DNA from: Nymphaea colorata
Lineage: Eukaryota > Streptophyta > Magnoliopsida > Nymphaeales > Nymphaeaceae
Reading direction: 5' to 3'
Assembly: GCF_008831285.2 (NCBI RefSeq)
Contig: NC_045138.2
Location: forward strand, 23,717,934 to 23,781,933
Length of the DNA stretch: 64,000 nucleotides
Positions 22,501 to 32,162 of this stretch are shown here, in pieces. Both the position numbers and the translations under genes were made by a program. The notes under the pieces are model-generated. The model ran no database searches and had not been told where the DNA came from. It saw only the letters and a list, made by a program, of their open reading frames with translations. Positions within the stretch are counted from its first letter, which is position 1. Every line of letters starts with the position of its first letter.

Positions 22501-22981
22501 AAGAAAATGAAGATGATGATGAAAAATGAAGATGATGATGCAGATGACGATTGATGAGGCTTTTTGTTTTGAGTTTTGAAAACTATGTCAATATGTTTTG
22601 TGTTTTGACTTCTGAACTTATGAATTGTGATGTAACTGAATACTCTTAGGCTGCTTAGTATGTTATTTTGATTTTTGAATGTTTGATTTCTTATTTTGGA
22701 ATGTGTTGTTCATATGCATACTTCATAGTTCATACTTCATATACATGAATGATGAATGTTCCTTTAAATACATTTTTCTTGAATTTTTCTGATTTTTACT
22801 AGTTTTTTCTGATTTTTTTAGAATTTTTCTGATTTTTTTTCTATTTTTTATAATTTTTAATGTTTTTTACAAATTAAAAAATTAATTTTACGATACGTTA
22901 CGATACATTGACGATACGTTACGATACGGCGTATAGGTCGGCCCGACCGATACACGATACGATACGGCAGTGATAACATTG
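19572..22981 (+). mobile_element. Nested autonomous-type hAT transposon (3.41 kb)
   Basis: Terminal inverted repeats CAATGTTATC (19572-19581) and GATAACATTG (22972-22981) are exact, and the 8-bp target duplication matches at 7 of 8 bases. Both subterminal regions are packed with CGATACG/CGTATCG motifs (about 19580-19735 and 22890-22970). Between them lies a BED zinc-finger/DUF659 transposase gene with four visible disruptions. The element inserted into the integrase of gypsy element 1 in the same orientation, so it is younger than that element. Confidence 0.95.
20044..22472 (+). pseudogene. hAT transposase (BED finger, DUF659, C-terminal dimerisation region), disrupted
   Basis: The gene starts at ATG 20044. 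Residues 1-50 hold a BED-type zinc finger (C-x2-C in KCNYCKQ, then H-x5-H in KNHIASTH). An acidic linker follows, with an in-frame TGA at 20479-20481; the same frame continues past it to 21780. That second part is a DUF659 domain with MADGWTDIKN and ITDNAANYKAAG, which carry the first two conserved acidic positions, then PCVAHCVNLML. A frameshift near 21735-21745 shifts the next block (YGMLDCIDILVSD) into another frame. An intron probably starts with GT at about 21894. The C-terminal dimerisation block (GCERNWSVF) spans about 21982-22170 and has further frameshifts near 21995 and 22105. A last exon after another intron starts at about 22257. With one stop and at least three frameshifts, the gene is inactive but little decayed. 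Confidence 0.9.
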
Positions 22982-22989
22982 GCTAAATC
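22982..22989. repeat. Right 8-bp target duplication of the nested hAT
   Basis: GCTAAATC; see the left copy at 19564-19571. After it the gypsy integrase resumes. Confidence 0.85.
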
Positions 22990-23904
22990 AATAGTGAAGG
23001 CATTTTAGGAGCAGGTGGGAAAGCTACATGGAGTTCCCTGTTCTATAGTAAGTGACCGAGATTTTCTCTTTTTAAGTAGTTTTTGAAAAGAATATTTCCA
23101 ACTACAGGGCCGCACGCTGCAAATGAGTACAGCCTACCACCCGCAGTCTGATGGCCAAACAAAAATTGTCAATAAAAGTATGGAAACTTACCTGCATTGC
23201 TTTGCAGGGCAGCGACCAAGACTGTGGACTGATTACCTGTCATGGGCAGACTATGGCTATAACACAGGGTGGCATTCTTCTACAGGGACTACCCCATTCG
23301 AAGCTGTTTACGCAAAACCCCTCCCGATCTAAGAAGGTATCAGCCAGGGACAGCTAAAGAGGAGGACATTGACGCACAACTAAGGTGCAGGGATGCCATC
23401 TTGAAGGGCCTCAAGCAGCATTTGGCTGCTGCCCGCAATCGTACGACTCTTTAATATAATAGGCACCACCGAAACCAGCAGTTCAAGGTAGGACAATGTG
23501 TGTATCTTAGAAGGCCACCGCATGGATTGGGAACCAAGACAACGAGAGGGAATGTCGAGCTGGTGTCTCGTTTTGTAGGCCCTTACCTTATTACAAGGAA
23601 AGTGGAAACTTTGGTGTACGAACTACAGCTGCTGGCAGGCAGCCATATCCACCCTGTTTTTCATGTGTCCAAGCTCAAGGCATGCTACCAAATCCCCGCA
23701 GCTGAAGAGATAAGTTTAGCACCAGTTTTGCAAGACACCCCAGCCTTGTTCCCTTATCGCAGGTTGGCCACACGCAAGGTAACAAATGTTAACAACATAG
23801 TTACTGAATGTTTCATTGAATGGACCAGCTATGAGGACTTACCGGCTACCTGGGAGCTTGCAGAAGACATTCAGCGCTGTTTCCCTGAATTCACACCTTG
23901 AGGA
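22990..23904 (+). pseudogene. Rest of integrase and chromodomain of gypsy element 1 (broken)
   Basis: The second catalytic Asp is visible in IVSDRDF at about 23040-23065. The AYHPQSDGQT block follows at about 23126-23162, but the catalytic Glu codon after QT reads AAA (Lys). Further integrase sequence is split by a frameshift and a TAA near 23452. The final segment (about 23500-23901) ends in a chromodomain-like region (ECFIEWTSYEDLPATWE). This identifies the element as a chromovirus-type gypsy. Confidence 0.88.
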
Positions 23905-23915
23905 CATGTTACTGT

Positions 23916-23925
23916 AAAGGGGGAA
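23916..23925 (+). other. Polypurine tract of gypsy element 1
   Basis: AAAGGGGGAA ends four bases before the 3' LTR and is the expected plus-strand primer site. Confidence 0.8.
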
Positions 23926-23929
23926 TACT

Positions 23930-24204
23930 TGTTAGGGATCTGTTCTGAGCTGAATCTTTTGCTTTAGTTGAGTCAGATGAAGTTACTAAGTCTTAGGGAG
24001 TTGGTTAGTGGGTTGGTAAATGGACCCAGTGCACGGGTCGGGAAGGTAATTAGAGAGCCTAACCCACCCCCACTTATTGGTTGTATAAAGCTGAGCAGGG
24101 ATTAAAACCCTAATACAGAATGAAATCCCCCTGTTTCTAAGTGAAGGCTGGGCTTTCACAGCGAGTTAGTGTGCGTGAGTTGCTTGTTAGTGTGAAGTCT
24201 CACA
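23930..24204 (+). repeat. 3' LTR of gypsy element 1
   Basis: It begins TGTTAGGGATCTG and ends AAGTCTCACA, then CTCAC. It differs from the 5' LTR by many substitutions and a few indels. Confidence 0.93.
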
Positions 24205-25082
24205 CTCACATACCAAGTAATCATGCTATCTCATTTGTGTATAGTTCAGTTTCTTCTTGGACAGATTTGTATACTTGGGATGATTGGAATTTCCTAAAAT
24301 TGATAAGTTTAGGCAATAAGAAGCATGGTCATTTAAAGGGGTTATATATGGTCTTGTTGTTTCATACTATGTCTGTCTGTTTATGTGAAAGATTTTACAT
24401 TGATAAACAACTAAAACACAGCCAAGGATTCCTATGAATTTGGTTATTTTCTTAATCATCAGATTCGCCACTATACATACTGAGACATAATGGTAAGTAC
24501 CATGATGAGAAGCAAGGATAAGAAACTACAGGTCTGCTAGGTCCCACCTCCAGAGGATTCGGTGATGGAGGATGGATATGATAGAGTGCATTCGCTTCAA
24601 CAGTATGTTGTCTCTGTAGCGACAGGAACCCTCTAGTTATGATGAAAGGCACCAAGAAGAATGGGAGGAGGATTTCAAAACAACTGCCTTTGCCTACTTA
24701 GAAAACTTTCCATCCTCTTCTGTTGGCCTGCTGTGAACCTTGACAGGCTTGTATGGTGGGCTTCCCCATCTAAGGTCTGGTTGCCAAGAGAATGCAGTGT
24801 AGCATGTTCTTTTTTTGGTAGGCCTAGAATCACAAGGTTTTCATTTTTGAAAGCCATTGTGTAGAGGAACAAGTAATTCATTCACATGTGAATGTGATTT
24901 GAATTCAAAGGGCTAGTAGACAATTGAATGAGAAGCATGAAAGTTATGATAAATCATGAGAACTGAGGAAGGTGATATGGTGAATAATGGTTTGAGAAGG
25001 GTCTTTTCTTGTCGTTGGCAATAACTAGTTATGATGTTGACTGGGATTACACTTTTTCTTTCGTGTACAGATTTGGTTTTTG

Positions 25083-25139
25083 TTGGTAGGGATAAGTAGG
25101 TTCAGATCTATTGGTAGGGGATAAGTAGGTTCAGATCTA
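25083..25139 (+). repeat. 28/29-bp tandem duplication
   Basis: TTGGTAGG(G)GATAAGTAGG followed by TTCAGATCTA occurs at 25083-25110 and again at 25111-25139. The copies differ by one G. Confidence 0.92.
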
Positions 25140-25722
25140 TGTAACTCGAACACTCCTAAAAGGGTGGGGTAGCCATGTCAACATGACCTGACGTGGGTGC
25201 AGGTGTGGTTGTGGACATGGCTTGGATGTGGTGTTAACCATGTCAGGTGCAGTCAGTGCACCCAAGGACGAACTTGACCAATTTGGGACCCAAAATTGTG
25301 TAAAAATCAAGGTTTTTTTTTTTTTTTTTAAGTTCACTGTGTATATGCACACTACAATGCAAAAGCCTCTAGCATCCAATTCATCTCTGGTTTCCGGCAT
25401 CTGGACACCTTCCCCAGCAAGTGGCAGCTGTCTTCGGCGAGGTATAGACTTTCTCCAGCAGATGAACTCATCTCCACCTCTCCAATCAGTTGTTTTTAGC
25501 TTTTCTTACTTTCTTTGATTGCCTATGCTCGTCCAAGAAACCTACTTGCTTTTTTCCTTCGTTTTGAATGTTGCATATTGACTGTGAGTCTGTGAGATGT
25601 TGCATTATATTTATTGGCAATTTTTTTGTCTGTGTTCAGATTTGTGACAGATTAGCATGTTTAGATGGTTATTTATTTTATGTTGCATCTTGCAGAATAT
25701 AAATCGCCACTATGATAAATTT

Positions 25723-25800
<78 letters not shown>
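25723..25800. repeat. Compound (TA)n(CA)n microsatellite
   Basis: A nearly uninterrupted TA run (one TG interruption near 25738) is followed directly by CA dinucleotides to 25800. Confidence 0.95.
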
Positions 25801-25804
<4 letters not shown>

Positions 25805-26845
25805 AATTAAATGGTGACTCCGGTCATCTAGAGTCACCAGGCTCACTCATGAGGGCCGTCTGATCCATCATGATGGACAGCTAATAGAAAAACAATGAGA
25901 AAAAAATGATAGACATTTTTGGAATCCAGTATATGCAGTCACCCAAGTTCTTTTTTGAAGTGCTCTATATCGCCAACAGTTGGAAAATGTCTTGTTTTTC
26001 ATTGCTAAACCAACATAAGCCGTTCTTAAAGGTAAAAATCTCGCAATGTTTTCAAAGTATGTCATAAGTGTTTCTCTTGATAGTATTGTGATATTCCCTC
26101 TTTTTGTAATTTTCGGTTTAACGTATTTTTATTTCATGTTCTCATCTTTTCTTTATCCTGAAATTCTAAAACCTATGTTGAACCTTTGCTAATATATCCA
26201 TAAGGAAGGCAGTGTAAAATTCTGAATTTCATAAACTTTTTCTATTATTTAAAAAAAATTATAATTTTTCATGTCCATAGATGTTCCCCAGAAAAGTAAC
26301 TTTGCGGAAAAATACTTGAGAAATACCTCAATGATAAGAACTGTATTTGTGACTATGGTATGAAGTCACAATTTTAATCAGAAAATTACCAGGTTCTCAA
26401 AACCGTATACTGACCATTTACATCGTTCATCGACCATGCCGGTCAATGAGTCCATGAGGTGCTGATGTAGTAAAAAATAATTCCTAATATTCTTTGGCCT
26501 GTAAAATCCAGATTTTAGGTATTTTTTGTTGAAGTTGTAATTTAAAAACTATGGTTGGTCTACTTTCCTAGGGTTTGCTACGGTATTCTGATTCATTATG
26601 GTGCTAGAGTGTTTGCTTTTCATAATTCCAATTAACGGAGCTTCGAACATGGTAATTGATATGGGTGATCATCATCTCTTTATCTTACTCGTACTTTTAA
26701 GAATCTTATCTGCTTAGTTCAGGTTCTTTTTAAGACTTGAGAAGAACTATTTGTCTTTTGACATTTTTCATGCTTAACTCACAATCGCTGGTCTTTCATT
26801 TTTATTTAATTTCAATTGGGATGTCTGTGTGCGTGGGTTTGTAGA

Positions 26846-26849
<4 letters not shown>

Positions 26850-26887
<38 letters not shown>
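26850..26887. repeat. (GA)n microsatellite
   Basis: An uninterrupted AG run of about 38 bases. Confidence 0.95.
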
Positions 26888-26890
<3 letters not shown>

Positions 26891-29098
26891 TTGGTGGAGT
26901 TAAGCAAGCTGCCGCTCTAGCAGAGCTCTATTAGAGCAGAGTATCTTCATTGAAGGCAGGCCACTTTGGTGGCATGTCCTTGCAGACTCTACCTTGGTAA
27001 AGCATGCCTCTTTTAGAACTCGTCTAGTGATTTAGTTTGCACTGCTTGAAACTCAGCAACTGGCGTTGATATGAGATTTTAAATGATTTTTGGTTTCGAC
27101 TTCCACCATATTCCTGTAAGAGCTGCCATCGTTCCAACAAGTTTCTATCCTGAATTTGGAAATATTAATACCAGCGAGGAATCTGATCAGTTATTTCCAT
27201 TATCTTTCACCTTAGAGTGCTCTAGCAGCCAGCCTAGCTTAACACATATCCTCGATTAATTCCTAATTGTTACACCAATTCTCTGTGCTTTTTGCAACCA
27301 ACAGGAGGCAGCTGTTTGCTAAAGATATGTCCAAGATAAGAGTAAGGAGGTGGTTGACATTCCTTAAAGACAAGGGTAAGCGCACTTGCAGCACTAAAGA
27401 TATTCATCATCATTGTAACTCTTGTTTCCTCATGTTTCAGTGAAATTAATTTGTTCTGCAACATATTTCAAGTTAGGCTGAAACGGGAACTACCAGGCTC
27501 TTGGTGCACCTGCTTTTTCTGTAGGTTACTCTGCTCATGAACAGTGCCTTGTTTGTTCTTCAGCATAGCCATTTCATTAAATGTTTGCATGTTATGCTAC
27601 GTCGTGAATGTCCTATGCAGCAACTTTGTGATCAAGACTTCTATAGACATTCAAGATCATTTTTGTTCGCTCAAGGGTTTGTCTTGGACCTCGTTTTCGG
27701 CAGAAGGAATCAAGAGCTGCTGTACTGCCAAATCTTCCGATCCGTGAGCATCATTCATAAGAGGATGCTACCAGACAACCATTTTTTAGTTCTCCTATAT
27801 ACAACAATCTCAAGCTGTAATGACGTAACAGACGTCTAAAGGCAGAGAGGGAGAGAGAGAGTCCTCATCACACTTGGATGTCTGGAAGGTGAACGCCAAT
27901 ACGTTGCCTTGGTTTTTTCTTTTTCTGGATGATGTGGAATCTTCCAGGAACTAGTTCGGCCTTCGCTGCCATTTCTTACTATGATGGAAAATGTTAGTTT
28001 GCAGAATGACAATATTAGGGTTCGATCTTAGGCCTTTTCCTCAATATTTATTCACGATCCCCTCATTATGCGTGATTCACAAGGAAAACTCTTTCGGAGT
28101 CATTTACATGGTAGCCGGTCATGAACTATATTTACTCGATAAGGATTGTGCAGCACTTTCAGAAGCCAAAGAGATGAGGCTAATGATGGAATCATTCTGA
28201 GCCATGCACATTAAGATTAAAACATATAAGTCTAGTGATTAATGAATCAAGGAGGAAATCCATATCGACATCTTTCTTCTGTTACCTGTGCATCTCAGTA
28301 CTTGAAGGTGAAACAGAACATTAATCATTGGAGCTTGAACAAACTTCTTATGTCAAGAATTTGTGGGTTTCTCATGAGTAAGTTTAAGAAAAAGACATCC
28401 ACCTAACTCATTCAAGTAATATAAGAAAAACTAACTTGCTCGGTACACTTAAACATGTACTAATATAAATGGGTACAATTAGAGTGGTGACCTACTGAAC
28501 ATAAAATTTGTGTTCATTAAGGGTATCTAACTCATTTAATCTCACTGAGGTGAACATATCAATACTACCAGAGGTCATTTTAAATCAACAATGCAAAACT
28601 TATTCTAAGGTCAAGCATGCTTTTCAGGATCCTTGTTTTTAATGACAAAGAACCGTCGGACGCACAGAGCTAACGGGTTCTTATGTTCCGAAAGGTTTCT
28701 TACTGATGTTAACGCCATCTAAGCTCAACATTGTCAGGAGTACATGAATACCACTGAACTTCCAAATGAAGCATTCAAATCCATTTACTAGTTCTTTTCC
28801 CGATGCCACATTTTATTACGTTGAAGAAGATAAGAAAAGAGAAAACTGATTGCGTTTTGTAATTTCTGTGACAGGCTCAGCTTCTAGCCTCAAAATTTGA
28901 CTGCAAAACTACCTAAGAAGATGCCAAAAAATTGCAGGGTGGTGACTCCATAAGTACCACCATGTCACTGTAATACCAAGCACACGTATGTATTTGCATG
29001 ATCCCAAGGAATAAGAATTTTGATAGTCTTCAAAAATTGAGATGAAAATGAGACACCCAGAGAAACCAAAGAGAGATCTGGCACAAGAATTCAAGTGT

Positions 29099-29208
29099 TC
29101 ACTGGCGCCGTTAAAATCACAGCAAAAATGGGAAAAGTGTCAGAAAAAATATCACTGACGCGGTTTTTTTGGCGTGGACGGTGGCGTCAGTGAAAATGAT
29201 GCCAGTGA
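29099..29208. mobile_element. Small inverted-repeat element with CACTG(A/G)CGCC motifs, possibly EnSpm/CACTA-derived
   Basis: TCACTGGC at 29099-29106 is inverted as GCCAGTGA at 29201-29208. Nested inside, TCACTGACGC (29152-29161) is inverted as GCGTCAGTGA (29184-29193). Terminal CACT with repeated CACTGACGC suggests a CACTA-type terminal fragment. No 3-bp target duplication is evident and no coding part remains. Confidence 0.5.
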
Positions 29209-29574
29209 TAATTTGGGTAAGCTGGCTGATGTCTTATTCAACTTTCACTATAAGATGAAATGGAATAGATAAATTGGCGGGCCACTGTCAAAACCCTGCT
29301 CTAAATTGTGAACCAAATGAAACAGTAACATGTAACATAATGTACTACACCTAATTCAACTGCCCCTCCTTGCTATAAACAAGGAGAGGTAGAATACAAG
29401 AAATTAAAAAAATAATAAAATACACAAATTAAGGCACTAAACATGAGTTGGGCCCAAGGGCAGGATACAGCAAGGGGCACTAGTAATAAATTTTAAATTT
29501 TATGGAGACTCATAAATAAAGATTGCCTTTTCGGTTTCAAAAGAAAAAAATTGGTGTAGGTGCAGCAATGATGC

Positions 29575-29606
<32 letters not shown>

Positions 29607-32162
29607 ACAAATCATTTGTTACATAGTTCTTTAAGTGTTTAGTCTTATTTATCTATATTTACATATAAATTTTTTGTATTAGACATAGTTTAGTTATATA
29701 CACATTTAAAATAGTCAGTTTTGGTCTAGTTCTGTTAATCGAACCAGATGTGTCGTGTCGGGGAAGCATCAATACCAGCAACAACATCACCATGGGCGCG
29801 GCAGCCATTTAGAAGCACACATGTGACATAGACTGAGACCTTAGAACCGCTGCCCCATTGTTTGGCTCCTACTACAGCCTAACTTAAGTCAAAGCAAAGC
29901 AATCAAATGTCATTTTGATGGCACAACTCTATTGAGGCAGATCTAACGTTAGACACCCATTGGATATTAAAATGACAAAAATACATTTCTGATAAAAGAG
30001 AGCCCTCCATACAAAGACAGAATATGGGAACGTGAAAAAAAAGTAGCCGTTGGAAAAAAAAAAAAAAAAAAGATAAAAAAGCCTCCCGTATGACTGGTAA
30101 AAGGACAAAAAGCCCCCACGGAAACACGGAGAGTCGACCACTGGGTTCCAAAGTCAGACTTGAGCACACAGCACTCTACAACCCTATCGACTGGAAATAA
30201 TGCAAACAGGACTCAAAAATCAAAAGCAGAACATAACAAGATGTGAGCTAACGCTTACCTACTAGAAGCACGTAAGCTTAGGAGAAGAGTGAGAAAATGT
30301 ATAGGAGAACCCGTCCAAGGCTGGTGGTGAGGGCCCTGAATCACGTTCTCCATTAAGGAAGAGGCTTCTACAGAAACTGAACACGCATGGGCAAGCATGT
30401 GTGACAGTATGAGCACTGTGTGGGCACGAGAAAGTGTTGAAGAAGATGACAGAGGCATCTCCCAAGCGAAGGACAGGGGCCTCCATGGCTGGATGTCGGA
30501 CTTAGATCCTCGGGGAAGCCCTGGCACTGGCAGGACCACTCCTGCCATCGAGACAGGGGAGCTCTGTTGCCAAACCACAAAACCATAGAGAGAGACAGAG
30601 AGAGGGAGAAAAAACAGAACAAAATGAGAGATAATGAGAGATTTGAACGTCTTGGTCCGCATGAGCAAATGTGGTATAAGAGAGCATGCAATGAAAAATG
30701 TTACCAAGCAAAATCACCAAGAGTTTCCCAAGCTGCATTTCCTTAGAAATTAATAACGCAGAGAAGGAAGGAGAAGAGGTCAAATTAAAATGCGCCCAAA
30801 AATAACATATCCATAATTTGAAAGGATTGTTTTCCTGTTTGGGCAGAGGGTTGTGGAAGAAATGAAGGTTAGAAAGAGAGAGGGAGGAGAGAGGGGGGCC
30901 ACGGGTTTTGCTTAAAAACAAAACTCTCGGCCTCCATGGCTTAGGGTTTGATAAAAATTCTGAAACCCTCCGCTGCCATGGCTGATGGTTACAAAGAGAG
31001 AAACATAGAGAGTTGAGACAGAAAGATGTTGACAGTCGCCGGACGACCTTCTCGTCGATCGACTTGCCATCGTCGCCATCGACATTGGCTGCTTTCTTCC
31101 TTCTACATGATTTTGTCATTGCCGCACACCTCCTTCGACCACAGACTAGATCTTCTTCAGTGGGCAATCCCAGAAAACGAGCTTCGGCTATGTCGTCCTC
31201 AGTGGCTGAAGGTTAGTCACCTCTTTCTGCTCAGGGTAGAGAGACTTACTCGGAGAGAATGAGAGACGGAACGAAATTTTCTAATTATGCTATCCACATA
31301 TATTTTTCAAGTCTTAAGCAAATGGAAAATCAACTTTAGCATTACCCTCATGTAATTGCAATCCAGTTGCAGGCAATAACATGCAAAGAGACATGAAAGA
31401 GAGTGAAAGAGAATGAGAGAAAGGGGGGGGGGGGGGGGAATGGTTCAGGTGTGATGTCTCTAAATAGCTACACAAAATCAATGTCACCATTTAGTTTTTA
31501 TTAATAAAAATCAGATACTTAAAGTCGGCAGTAGAAACCAAATGCTTTAATTTTTTTCTTAAAACTTTAGTTTAAATAAAATATAAAGATCTTAATATAT
31601 TTATAAAAACTATTTTGATATAGAACATGTTTTAATTTAAGTTGTTTTTTTTTAATGTACATTTTCTTATTATGCTACGTAAGTCGCATTTTTTATTACA
31701 ACGACATTATTAAAGTGTAACAAGTGATCGATTTATCGTGTCAATAATATTGGTATTAGATTGTAAAAAAAGTTATTTTAAATACCAAAATGAAAGGCTC
31801 TGGTTGGTCCCCCGTAAAAACCTATTATTCTGCTGTCCAGAGAAATGAGAGGAGCCTTACGCCTGAGACGGAAAGAGTAGGAGAATAAGAACGAGAGGGT
31901 GACGGTTTAAAGGGAGAGAACTCGGAGGAAAAAACATGAGAAGGAAAGGCTGCTGGGTGCTGCCATCGTAAAGAAAAAAGGGAAGAAGAAAGAGGAGGAG
32001 CGGAAGAACGCAGAGGCAGTGGTCTAATGTCCCTGCTACAGCCTTTTGCATCAGCTACTGCTTGTCGCCTTCCGAAACTGCCGCTCCATGGTGCTGAGAT
32101 AGCCGGACTCTTGTTGTCCACTCCACCCCGTGGCTCTTTGTCCCCTTCGTCAGTGAGGAGAG
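29209..32162. other. Intergenic, including the upstream region of the PPR gene
   Basis: No gene is supported. Present are (TA)n(TG)n at about 29577-29606, a poly-A run at about 30055-30070, a purine-rich strand at 30580-31260, and a poly-G run at 31423-31438. A 221-codon frame on the - strand (30502-31167) has no recognisable motif. Sequence at about 31850-32160 is the likely promoter or leader of the PPR gene. Confidence 0.4.
31423..31438. repeat. Poly-G run
   Basis: Sixteen consecutive G bases after a GA-rich tract; prone to length error in sequencing and assembly. Confidence 0.9.

Larger units (their letters stand above)
18117..24204 (+). mobile_element. Ty3/gypsy LTR retrotransposon (chromovirus type), internally deleted, carrying a nested hAT
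   Basis: LTRs of about 275 bp begin TGTTAG and end CTCACA at both ends, and the element is flanked by the perfect 5-bp target duplication CTCAC (18112-18116 and 24205-24209). The primer-binding site matches initiator Met tRNA, and a purine tract precedes the 3' LTR. Inside are a short gag remnant, the end of RNase H, integrase with an HHCC zinc finger and a C-terminal chromodomain. Most of gag, protease and reverse transcriptase is missing. A 3.4-kb hAT transposon interrupts the integrase. The two LTRs differ at many positions, indicating an old insertion. The element cannot move by itself. Confidence 0.93.
24205..29098. other. Intergenic, no gene supported
   Basis: Nearly 4.9 kb without an accepted gene. 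It holds a 29-bp tandem duplication (25083-25139), a poly-T at about 25313-25330, compound (TA)n(CA)n (25723-25800) and (GA)n (26850-26887). Several open frames of 60-100 codons, for example 27537-27839 and 27991-28200, have no recognisable domain or start context. They could be chance or parts of a non-coding transcript. Confidence 0.45.

Noticed and set aside
30502-31167. 221-codon frame (-)
   Set aside because: It overlaps several other frames in a purine/pyrimidine-biased region, with no motif; it could be a chance frame or a non-coding transcript.
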